Assembly (NCBI GenBank): GCA_030605245.1
Contig: JAUWIS010000069.1
Span: forward strand, 1-5,211
Origin: Methanobacteriota archaeon
Lineage (GTDB): Archaea > Thermoplasmatota > JASEFT01 > JAUWIS01
Direction: 5' to 3'
Length of the DNA: 5,211 nt
Shown here: piece by piece, positions 1 to 5,211 of the stretch
Position numbering within the stretch: position 1 is the stretch's first letter
Layout of the letters: each line of letters begins with the position of its first letter
Notes under the pieces: model-generated
Databases searched by the model: none
Told to the model about the DNA's origin: nothing
The model's input: only the letters and a program-made list of their open reading frames with translations
Position numbers and translations under genes: made by a program

Positions 1-560
1 AATGAATAACTGGGTGTGCAGGCAAGAGCGGTTGTTCCAAAATCCTTCATAATTTGAATCTGTCTTTTTGTGTTCCCGGAACTTGTTGGTAAAACAAGCG
101 CACCTATTTTCTGAGCGCCTCTTTCAAACCCATGTGCACCTGTGAACAAACCATAGCCATAGGCATTTTGCATAACATCGTTTTTCCTGAGACCATTTGC
201 ATAAAGGCATCTTGCCATAACCTCAGACCAGAGGTTTAAATCATTTTTTGTATAAGGTCCAACAACTGGTTTGCCTGTTGTTCCGGATGATGCATGAATT
301 TCAACAATCTCATTCATAGGAACGCAAACCAAACCGAAAGGATAGTATTTTCTTAAATCATCCTTTGTTAGAAAAGGGATTTTTTCAATATCCCTCAAAG
401 TTTTTATGTCATCAGGCTTAACATTTGCTTTTTTCAGTCGCGCCCTGTAAAACCTGTTTCGGTCATAAACATATTTCACTGTTTTTTTCAGTCTTCTCAG
501 TTGAAGATTTTTTAAATCATTCATTTTCATCGTTTCGACTTTTTTGTTCCAGTACTTCAT
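1..560 (-). CDS. paaK: Phenylacetate-CoA ligase family protein (PaaK-type), N-terminal part, truncated by window edge
   Basis: The protein belongs to the adenylate-forming PaaK family, which activates an aryl or acyl acid with ATP to an acyl-adenylate and then a CoA thioester in the cytoplasm. The visible 186 residues are in frame without a stop. They begin MKYWNKKVET, as family members typically do, followed by a basic helix (about 20-45, LRRLKKTVKYVY). The phosphate-binding motif is HASSGTTGKP (89-98), with YTKNDLNLWSE next, then NAYGYGLFTGAHGFERGA (132-149) and the SGNTKRQIQIMKDFGTT region (161-177). Family members are roughly 430 residues, so more than half, including the hinge and catalytic lysine, lies outside the window. 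ATG at 560 is the first ATG after an in-frame TAG at 578-576; an in-frame GTG at 575 is less likely. The gene is divergent from the symporter operon. Archaeal PaaK homologues include arylacetate ligases and coenzyme F390 synthetase-like proteins, so the family call is firm but the substrate is not. Confidence 0.93.
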   Translation of the reverse strand, partial: MKYWNKKVETMKMNDLKNLQLRRLKKTVKYVYDRNRFYRARLKKANVKPDDIKTLRDIEKIPFLTKDDLRKYYPFGLVCVPMNEIVEIHASSGTTGKPVVGPYTKNDLNLWSEVMARCLYANGLRKNDVMQNAYGYGLFTGAHGFERGAQKIGALVLPTSSGNTKRQIQIMKDFGTTALACTPSYS

Positions 561-580
561 AGTTGATGTAAACACCTATG

Positions 581-590
581 TTAAAATATA
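581..590 (-). promoter_or_regulatory. Putative archaeal TATA box for the PaaK-type gene
   Basis: Read on the minus strand this is TTATATTTTA. Its centre lies about 26 bases upstream of the ATG at 560, the usual distance from an archaeal TATA box to the transcription start. That would make the mRNA leaderless or nearly so. A weak AGGTG (577-573) lies 12 bases before the start, too far to be a convincing ribosome binding site. A second minus-strand box opposite 613-620 could instead give a leader of about 30 bases that includes AGGTG. This is inference from spacing and composition only. Confidence 0.45.
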
Positions 591-612
591 ATTTTCTATA
601 AGGATTAGAAAA

Positions 613-620
613 CTATAAAT
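613..620 (+). promoter_or_regulatory. Putative archaeal TATA box for the symporter operon
   Basis: CTATAAAT is preceded by the purine-rich GAAAA, which resembles a TFB recognition element. A start about 24-26 bases downstream of the box centre falls near 641-643, giving a leader of about 15 bases that still contains the GGTGAT ribosome binding site. No bacterial -35 hexamer is seen at a suitable distance. Confidence 0.5.
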
Positions 621-634
621 TGAAACAACCCATT

Positions 635-653
635 CCATCATCACGATGGTGAT
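635..653 (+). repeat. Two overlapping short inverted repeats before the small accessory gene
   Basis: CCATC (635-639) pairs with GATGG (645-649) around a 5-base loop. ATCAC (640-644) pairs with GTGAT (649-653) around a 4-base loop. The two stems share bases and exclude each other, and the second covers the ribosome binding site. This may be a regulator-binding palindrome in DNA, a weak RNA hairpin over the binding site, or chance. Confidence 0.4.
648..653 (+). promoter_or_regulatory. Ribosome binding site GGTGAT of the small accessory gene
   Basis: GGTGAT is fully complementary to the AUCACC near the 3' end of archaeal 16S rRNA and sits three bases before the ATG at 657. It supports translation of the 44-codon frame and helps fix its start. 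Confidence 0.7.
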
Positions 654-656
654 TAA

Positions 657-791
657 ATGATTCTTGGAATGAGTCCCTTTGTGTTTGCTGCATGGCTTGG
701 ATGCATACTCGCAACAGTATTATGTGTTGTTTACGGTGTTTATACTGAGTACCTAAAAGAAAGAAAGAAAAAAGAGAAGGAGGAAGAATAA
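657..791 (+). CDS. Symporter small accessory protein (44 aa, single membrane helix)
   Basis: This 44-codon gene is short enough to be missed by length-filtered gene callers. The protein begins MILGMSPFVF and has one hydrophobic segment at about 7-30 (AAWLGCILATVLCVVYGVY), ending in a highly charged tail from residue 31 (EYLKERKKKEKEEE). The CILxTxLCVVYG pattern is what I recall from the short proteins annotated as symporter small accessory proteins, encoded directly upstream of SSS-family permeases. Comparable small partners, such as the DUF4212 and DUF997 proteins, precede other symporters. The stop TAA overlaps the symporter ATG by one base (TAATG), which implies translational coupling and a shared role. 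The likely function is to associate with the permease in the cytoplasmic membrane for assembly or stability. Its biochemical role is inferred. Confidence 0.85.
   Translation: MILGMSPFVFAAWLGCILATVLCVVYGVYTEYLKERKKKEKEEE
779..783 (+). promoter_or_regulatory. Ribosome binding site GGAGG of the symporter gene
   Basis: GGAGG lies seven bases before the ATG at 791, within the last codons of the small accessory gene. It fixes the symporter start and fits coupled translation through the TAATG overlap. Confidence 0.8.
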
Positions 792-2359
792 TGGAAGCTA
801 CATCATTCATAATTTTCATGGCATTGTTCGCTGCTGTGTACATAATCCTGGGATACATTGGATACAGGAAAACCAAGACAGCAGAGGACTACTTTGTAGC
901 AGGCAGAAAGATGGGTGGGCTTGTGATAGCATTTTCCTATGGTGCAACATTCATATCAGCGGTTGCGCTCATAGGGTTCTCAGGCATAGCATCCATATAC
1001 GGTTATTCTATTCTATGGCTTGCATTCCTCAACATATTTGTTGGCATATTTATTGCATTTGTTTTTTATGGTTTCAGAACAAGAAAAATGGGTTTATCCT
1101 TAAATGCTTTAACAATGCCTGAGCTGATTGGGAAAAGATTTAACTCAACAAAACTTCAAGGAGTATCGGCAGGCATAATCGCAGTGTTTATGATAGCATA
1201 TACAGCAGCAGTGTTTCTTGCAATAGCAACACTCGTTCAGGTATCATTCGGCATACCGTATGAGACATGCATAATAATATTCACAGTTGTTGTAGGTGCA
1301 TATATTATAGTCGGAGGCTTGTATGCGGTCATGTGGACTCACACCCTGCAGGGTGTATTAATGGTAGTAGGAATGATTATCCTGACAGTATGGATTTACA
1401 CCATGCTTGGAGGAGTAGGAGCAGCACATGAGGCAGCAGCAGCATTGACATCTGCTGATTTAAAAGGTATAGGAAGTCCTGCAGCAGACATGGCACCAAA
1501 CGGTTTAACATCACTTCCACCATTTCTCTCAAAACCATTCATGATGCTTTTAACACTGATTTTTGGTGTGGGCATAGGTGTACTCGCGCAACCACAGCTT
1601 GTTGTGCGTTATCTTACTGCAAAGGATGAGAGGGCATTGAGGCTTGCAATACCATACGGTGCAATATTCATATTACTTATGACATTCACTGCATTCTGCA
1701 TAGGGCCATTATGCAATGTTTTCATGGTAGAGAAAGGGTTGATGTATCCCGGAAGCCCGGACAAGGTGCTGCCAATGGTAGTGAGTGAGTTGTTCCCACC
1801 ATGGTTTGTATTCCTGTTCATTTTTGCGATACTTGCAGCAGCGATGTCAACAGCATCCGGTTTGTTTCATACAGCAGGATCCTGTGTCGGCAGGGACATA
1901 TATGATAAGGCGATAAAGAAAGGGGTTTCAGGTGAAAAATCTGTGAAGGTCACAAGATACGCAACAGTAGGCATTGTGATTGCAACACTCATACTTTCAC
2001 TTAGACCACCAGATGTTGTGGCATTCATGTGCGCATTCTTCTTCGGACTTATGGGCGGGACATTCCTTGCAGTGTACACATTAACGCTTTACTGGAAGAA
2101 AATCAGCAGGGCTGGTGCCTGGGCTGGAATATTAGGAGGATTTTTATTCACTATTTCGTGGTATGTACTTGTTTACTTCAAAACAGCACCAAGCATAATA
2201 GGATCCTCAATGGTTTCATCATACAAAATAAACATGCTTGACCCATTATTCATAGCCATACCATTGTCATTCATACTTACATATACGGTGAGCAAAGTGT
2301 TTAAACAAGATTCTGAGGAAAAAAGGATTACAGAGAAGGCGTTTGAGAACATAGGATAA
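791..2359 (+). CDS. Sodium:solute symporter (SSS/SLC5 family), probable organic acid permease
   Basis: This 522-residue permease of the cytoplasmic membrane is predicted to import a small solute with sodium. About 13 helices can be seen, at roughly 5-24, 42-62, 70-95, 124-148, 157-178, 185-206, 248-268, 286-306, 337-360, 388-404, 406-432, 441-463 and 484-503. The first core helix has AGRKMGGLVIAFSYGATFIS (37-56), and the sodium-site helix has AAAMSTASG (349-357) followed by GRDIY (367-371). By alignment to vSGLT, A350, S353 and T354 correspond to the Na2-site residues A361, S364 and S365. The AQPQLVVRYLTAKD segment (266-279) is also family-typical. An Ala-rich loop spans about 207-245. The length suits the 480-550 residue family. 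It is coupled to the small accessory gene upstream and precedes an acyl-CoA synthetase, so a carboxylic acid substrate is likely. Resemblance to monocarboxylate and acetate permeases is suggestive only, and PanF-type pantothenate transport cannot be excluded. Confidence 0.93.
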   Translation: MEATSFIIFMALFAAVYIILGYIGYRKTKTAEDYFVAGRKMGGLVIAFSYGATFISAVALIGFSGIASIYGYSILWLAFLNIFVGIFIAFVFYGFRTRKMGLSLNALTMPELIGKRFNSTKLQGVSAGIIAVFMIAYTAAVFLAIATLVQVSFGIPYETCIIIFTVVVGAYIIVGGLYAVMWTHTLQGVLMVVGMIILTVWIYTMLGGVGAAHEAAAALTSADLKGIGSPAADMAPNGLTSLPPFLSKPFMMLLTLIFGVGIGVLAQPQLVVRYLTAKDERALRLAIPYGAIFILLMTFTAFCIGPLCNVFMVEKGLMYPGSPDKVLPMVVSELFPPWFVFLFIFAILAAAMSTASGLFHTAGSCVGRDIYDKAIKKGVSGEKSVKVTRYATVGIVIATLILSLRPPDVVAFMCAFFFGLMGGTFLAVYTLTLYWKKISRAGAWAGILGGFLFTISWYVLVYFKTAPSIIGSSMVSSYKINMLDPLFIAIPLSFILTYTVSKVFKQDSEEKRITEKAFENIG

Positions 2360-2382
2360 AAGGTGTCAGAAAAGGGAGTATC

Positions 2383-2394
2383 TAAAAAATAAAA
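2383..2394 (+). promoter_or_regulatory. Possible TATA box for the acyl-CoA synthetase gene
   Basis: The A/T tract TAAAAAATAAAA lies about 30 bases before the ATG at 2421 in the 61-base gap after the symporter. No clear ribosome binding site precedes that ATG, which fits an internal promoter giving a nearly leaderless mRNA. Cotranscription with the symporter is equally possible, because no terminator is visible in the gap. Confidence 0.35.
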
Positions 2395-2420
2395 ACAATT
2401 ATAACATTTCAATCTATTTC

Positions 2421-4064
2421 ATGTTTTGTGATTCTATGCTTGATAAAACAATTGGGGACATACTTGATGAGACATCTGGGAAGTATCCTGATAAGGATGC
2501 GCTTGTTTATGTTGATAGAGGGTTGAGGTATTCATATAAGGATTTCAGGGACAGATGCAACAGTCTTGCGAAAGGACTCATGGCTCTTGGTGTCAAAAAG
2601 GGTGAGCATGTAGCGGTATGGGCATACAATGTTCCTGAATGGGTAATCCTTCAGTTTGCAACCGCAAAAATAGGGGCGGTTCTTGTCACTGTTAACACAT
2701 TGTACAAGGCGAGAGAGCTTGAATACCTGCTTAAACAATCAGATGCTACAACACTGTTTCTTGTGAAAGGTTTCAAGGATGTTGACTATACTGAAACGGT
2801 TTACAATGTTGCTCCTGAACTAAAAAAATCTGAGCCCGGGAAACTGAAAACAGAAAAATTACCATTTTTGAAAAACATTGTTTTTATCGGTGACGAAAAA
2901 AAGAATGGGATGTTTTCTTTTAACGAAATAATCGGGATGGGAAAAAATGTTTCTGATGAAATGCTTGCTGAGCGTCAGAAATCATTGGATTGTCATGATG
3001 TAATAAACATGCAGTACACCTCTGGAACAACAGGTTTCCCAAAAGGGGTTATGCTCACGCATCATAACATTGTTAACAACGCATACCTTGTTGGAAAACA
3101 TATGAACTTTTCTGAGAAGGACAGGTTATGCATTCCTGTACCATTTTTCCATTGTTTCGGATGTGTTCTGTCAACCCTGACCTGTGTTGTTTATGGTGGC
3201 ACAATGGTTCCAGTAGAAATCTTTAGACCTGAGAAGGTTTTGCAGGCTGTCCAGAAAGAGAAATGTACTGCTTTGCATGGTGTTCCTACAATGTTCATTG
3301 CGGAACTATCGCATCCAGATTTTGAGAAATATGATTTAACAAGTCTTAGAACAGGCATTATGGCAGGGGCAACCTGCCCAATTGAGGTAATGAAAGAGGT
3401 TATAAACAAGATGCATATGAATGAAATCACAATATGCTATGGTCTTACAGAGGCTTCGCCTGTTATAACGCAGACAAAACCCGATGATAATCTTGAGAGA
3501 AGGGTTGAAACCGTTGGCTGTCCCCATCCAGATTTAGAGGTCAAAATTTTTGACCCTGAAACCGGGAAAGCATCGCCTCCTGACACACCAGGCGAACTAT
3601 GTGTGAAAGGATACTGCATTATGAAAGGATACTACAAAATGCCTGAGGAAACAAAAAAATCTATTGTTGATGGATGGCTTCATTCAAAGGACCTGGCGTC
3701 AATGGATAGGGATGGTTACTGCAAAATACTTGGAAGGGTTGATGACATGATAATAAGGGGTGGTGAAAATGTTTACCCAAGAGAAGTGGAGGAGTTTATT
3801 TACACAAACCAAAAAATAAAGGATGTAACCGTGATTGGTGTCCCATCTGGTAAATATGGTGAAGAGGTCATGGCTTATGTAATACTAAAAGAGAACATGA
3901 ATGCTTCTGAGGAAGAAATCAGAAACTTCTGCAAAAACGGCATGTCACGATACAAGGCACCAAAATATGTCAGATTTGTTAAAGAGTTTCCTATGACCGC
4001 ATCAGGGAAAATACAGAAATACAAACTCAGGGAAATGGCGAAAAAGGAACTGGGATTAGGGTAA
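2421..4064 (+). CDS. AMP-forming acyl-CoA synthetase (medium-chain/fatty acyl, YngI/ACSF2-like)
   Basis: This complete 547-residue adenylate-forming enzyme would convert a carboxylic acid, ATP and CoA to acyl-CoA, AMP and pyrophosphate in the cytoplasm. The motifs run in order: P-loop YTSGTTGFPKG (199-209), PFFHCFG (241-247), YGLTEASP (340-347), the D424 region (GWLHSKDLASMDRDGY), hinge and A8 loop GRVDDMIIRGGENVYP (438-453), and C-terminal ASGKIQKYKLRE with catalytic K530. The segment at 130-165 (APELKKSEPGKL, then the GMFSFNE region) is characteristic of the YngI/ACSF2 group, which acts on fatty acids and in ACSF2 prefers medium chains. The motif before D424 reads SKD instead of the usual TGD. 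An alternative ATG at 2436 (MLDKTIGDILDE) matches common family starts and has a weak GTGAT before it; 2421 was kept because it lies better from the TATA-like tract. The gene probably activates what the upstream symporter imports, an inference from position. Confidence 0.94.
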   Translation: MFCDSMLDKTIGDILDETSGKYPDKDALVYVDRGLRYSYKDFRDRCNSLAKGLMALGVKKGEHVAVWAYNVPEWVILQFATAKIGAVLVTVNTLYKARELEYLLKQSDATTLFLVKGFKDVDYTETVYNVAPELKKSEPGKLKTEKLPFLKNIVFIGDEKKNGMFSFNEIIGMGKNVSDEMLAERQKSLDCHDVINMQYTSGTTGFPKGVMLTHHNIVNNAYLVGKHMNFSEKDRLCIPVPFFHCFGCVLSTLTCVVYGGTMVPVEIFRPEKVLQAVQKEKCTALHGVPTMFIAELSHPDFEKYDLTSLRTGIMAGATCPIEVMKEVINKMHMNEITICYGLTEASPVITQTKPDDNLERRVETVGCPHPDLEVKIFDPETGKASPPDTPGELCVKGYCIMKGYYKMPEETKKSIVDGWLHSKDLASMDRDGYCKILGRVDDMIIRGGENVYPREVEEFIYTNQKIKDVTVIGVPSGKYGEEVMAYVILKENMNASEEEIRNFCKNGMSRYKAPKYVRFVKEFPMTASGKIQKYKLREMAKKELGLG

Positions 4065-4071
4065 AATGGCT

Positions 4072-4101
4072 GTATAATTTCTATTAGTATAATTTTAATT
4101 A
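4072..4101 (+). repeat. 15-bp imperfect tandem repeat in the spacer after the acyl-CoA synthetase
   Basis: The unit GTATAATTTCTATTA (4072-4086) is followed at once by GTATAATTTTAATTA (4087-4101), with 13 of 15 bases identical. The tract starts eight bases after the acyl-CoA synthetase stop codon. It may be a T-rich archaeal termination region, a pair of regulator or TATA-like sites, or drifted low-complexity DNA. No stable G/C hairpin is present. Confidence 0.55.
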
Positions 4102-4167
4102 GGAAATGTGCATGATTACCCGACATTACTCAATTTGCATGGTATTATCTGACACGATATAGTTATC

Positions 4168-4176
4168 TTTAAATAT
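4168..4176 (+). promoter_or_regulatory. Archaeal TATA box for the zinc-ribbon transglutaminase gene
   Basis: CTTTAAATATTC contains a strong archaeal-type box centred near 4172. The expected transcription start falls near 4198-4200, exactly at the in-frame GTG, so the transcript is probably leaderless. The rest of the 135-base spacer (4065-4199) holds only the tandem repeat; no gene or RNA was recognised there. Confidence 0.55.
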
Positions 4177-4199
4177 TCTGAAAGCACTCTATTTTTTGG

Positions 4200-5211
4200 G
4201 TGATAAATGTGGGTGTTTGTTCAAAATGTGGTGCGTCCCTTGTTGAGGGGGCATTGTTTTGTGAGAAATGTGGTGCAAAAATTGGGGCTGCAACACCAGC
4301 GTATAAACCAGCAGCAGCGCCAAGGTATAAACCAGCATGGAAAAAACCAAGCATTAAATTTGGTGGTTTTAAACCGGGAAAAATGATGACTGTGAGCATT
4401 GCTCTGGTCATAGCAATAATTGTGCTTGCAGGCGGGTTGGTTGCTGTTGTAACACCATTGATGACAGAGCCGAAAATTACTCAGACAACAACTGTTGCTG
4501 AGTATGTTATGGGCTGCGCGTACAAAAACTATGCAGATAAAGACCTTGGGTTCTATGTTGCGAAAACCATGATTCAGAATAAAGGCAGTGTCCCTATAAC
4601 GGATTACAAAATTTCATATAAAATAGAGCAGTACACAACAGACTGGTGTCCAGTACATCAATATAAGGAGATAATGCCTGGTCAAACAGTTGTTGATTAC
4701 TACTACCCGTCATTACTTGCAACAGTCCTGGACATGACAACAGAGACTACTGTACCATTAGAGGTGAAATGGAGTTACAAGAGTTTATTCGGAAAAACCT
4801 ATTCTGATACTACCAGCTACAGCCTGAAAATCCTGGGCAGAAACGAATTTGTTCATTCGAGTATGCCTGATTCTGAGATGCTTGGTCCGTCTGACTGGTT
4901 CAGCAACAGGGAGCTACTGGTGTGTTTTGTAACAAAGAATGAGCCTGTATTGGATAGTTTTGCTGACAACTGCACAGGAGGGCTTGAGACAGCAACTACT
5001 GATAATGATGCATTGCAGGCGTTTGTAAATGCATTTTATGCATTAAGGAATCATGATGCAGATAGTGATGGGAACGGTACCAAGTACAATCAGGTGGGGA
5101 GTTCAGACTGGTCTCCTCATTTTACCCAGGACATCAAGTACCCGAAGGATGTTATAAACCAAGACGCTGGAACATGTATTGAGTTATCAATATGCTTGGC
5201 TGCAATAATGG
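4200..5211 (+). CDS. Zinc-ribbon, membrane-anchored transglutaminase-like protein, truncated by window edge
   Basis: The first 337 residues are visible. An N-terminal zinc ribbon has paired cysteines C7/C10 and C21/C24 (CSKCG, then CEKCG). A basic Pro/Ala/Lys linker (30-61) carries two YKPA units, and one hydrophobic helix spans about 63-85. A Thr-rich stretch leads into a predicted beta-rich region (about 100-215). Last comes a transglutaminase-like core with IKYPKDVINQDAGTCIELS (312-330), where C326 is the presumed catalytic cysteine; His and Asp would lie beyond the edge. The linker's positive charge predicts a cytoplasmic ribbon and an external C-terminal part. Transglutaminase-fold proteins may be proteases, cross-linking enzymes or inactive, so activity is unknown. 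The start is GTG 4200 (MINVGVCSKCG) or GTG 4209; an in-frame TGA at 4179 limits extension, and 4200 sits about 28 bases after the TATA box. It appears to be a separate transcription unit. Confidence 0.85.
   Translation, partial: MINVGVCSKCGASLVEGALFCEKCGAKIGAATPAYKPAAAPRYKPAWKKPSIKFGGFKPGKMMTVSIALVIAIIVLAGGLVAVVTPLMTEPKITQTTTVAEYVMGCAYKNYADKDLGFYVAKTMIQNKGSVPITDYKISYKIEQYTTDWCPVHQYKEIMPGQTVVDYYYPSLLATVLDMTTETTVPLEVKWSYKSLFGKTYSDTTSYSLKILGRNEFVHSSMPDSEMLGPSDWFSNRELLVCFVTKNEPVLDSFADNCTGGLETATTDNDALQAFVNAFYALRNHDADSDGNGTKYNQVGSSDWSPHFTQDIKYPKDVINQDAGTCIELSICLAAIM
4301..4337 (+). repeat. Two copies of a 13-bp direct repeat encoding the YKPA linker units
   Basis: GTATAAACCAGCA occurs at 4301-4313 and 4325-4337, offset by 24 bases. 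It therefore repeats in frame and encodes two 8-residue units (YKPAAAPR, YKPAWKKP) between the zinc ribbon and the membrane helix. It looks like a small internal duplication in a flexible basic linker. Confidence 0.7.

Noticed and set aside
613..876. 87-codon minus-strand frame across the divergent region and the accessory gene
   Set aside because: It lies antisense to the accessory gene and the symporter start, which have ribosome binding sites and family similarity. Its product resembles no family.
2360..2420. Terminator between the symporter and the acyl-CoA synthetase
   Set aside because: No hairpin followed by T residues and no clear oligo-T tract on the plus strand; the gap is A-rich instead.
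4073..4093. TATAAT hexamers as bacterial -10 promoters
   Set aside because: No -35 element lies at suitable spacing, no gene starts just downstream, and the other signals in the window are archaeal in type.
3875..4126. 83-codon minus-strand frame over the acyl-CoA synthetase end
   Set aside because: Most of it is opposite the conserved C-terminal motifs of the synthetase, with no ribosome binding site or recognisable product.
4112..4153. Possible C/D box small RNA (ATGATTA near 4113 and CTGA near 4149)
   Set aside because: The C box has a mismatch, the spacing of about 40 bases is short, and no convincing C' or D' boxes or terminal stem are visible.
4207..4386. Plus-strand frame from ATG 4207 (MWVFVQ)
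   Set aside because: It is frame-shifted against the zinc ribbon and membrane helix frame, ends soon, and encodes no recognisable domain.
4169..4411. 80-codon minus-strand frame opposite the zinc-ribbon gene start
   Set aside because: It overlaps the clear zinc-ribbon coding frame and TATA box; its composition is a reverse-strand shadow of Cys and Ala/Pro codons.

Overview
The window most likely comes from an archaeon; lineage cannot be fixed from this sequence. The DNA is AT-rich (roughly 40% G+C by eye), and AUA and AGA/AGG codons are frequent. Starts lie about 25-30 bases downstream of A/T-rich TATA-like boxes, and several look leaderless. One start carries a GGTGAT ribosome binding site of archaeal type. 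The last gene encodes a zinc-ribbon membrane protein of a kind common in archaea.

Layout: (1) 1-560, minus strand, the N-terminal 186 residues of a PaaK-type acyl-CoA ligase that runs off the left edge. (2) 561-656, a compact divergent intergenic region with a TATA-like box for each direction and overlapping inverted repeats beside the plus-strand ribosome binding site. (3) 657-791, plus strand, a 44-residue single-helix protein recognised as a sodium symporter small accessory protein. (4) 791-2359, plus strand, a complete sodium:solute symporter (SSS/SLC5 family), coupled to the small gene through a TAATG overlap. (5) 2421-4064, plus strand, a complete AMP-forming acyl-CoA synthetase of the YngI/ACSF2 type. 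(6) 4065-4199, a non-coding spacer with a 15-bp imperfect tandem repeat and a TATA box. (7) 4200-5211, plus strand, a zinc ribbon, one membrane helix and an extracellular transglutaminase-like domain, running off the right edge.

Genes 1 to 5 can be read as an uptake-and-activation module. A two-component sodium symporter would import an organic acid, and one or both adenylate-forming ligases would convert it to a CoA thioester. The substrate (short or medium fatty acid, monocarboxylate or aryl acetate) is not readable from the sequence. The last gene has its own promoter and is probably unrelated. No RNA gene, mobile element or CRISPR array was seen.
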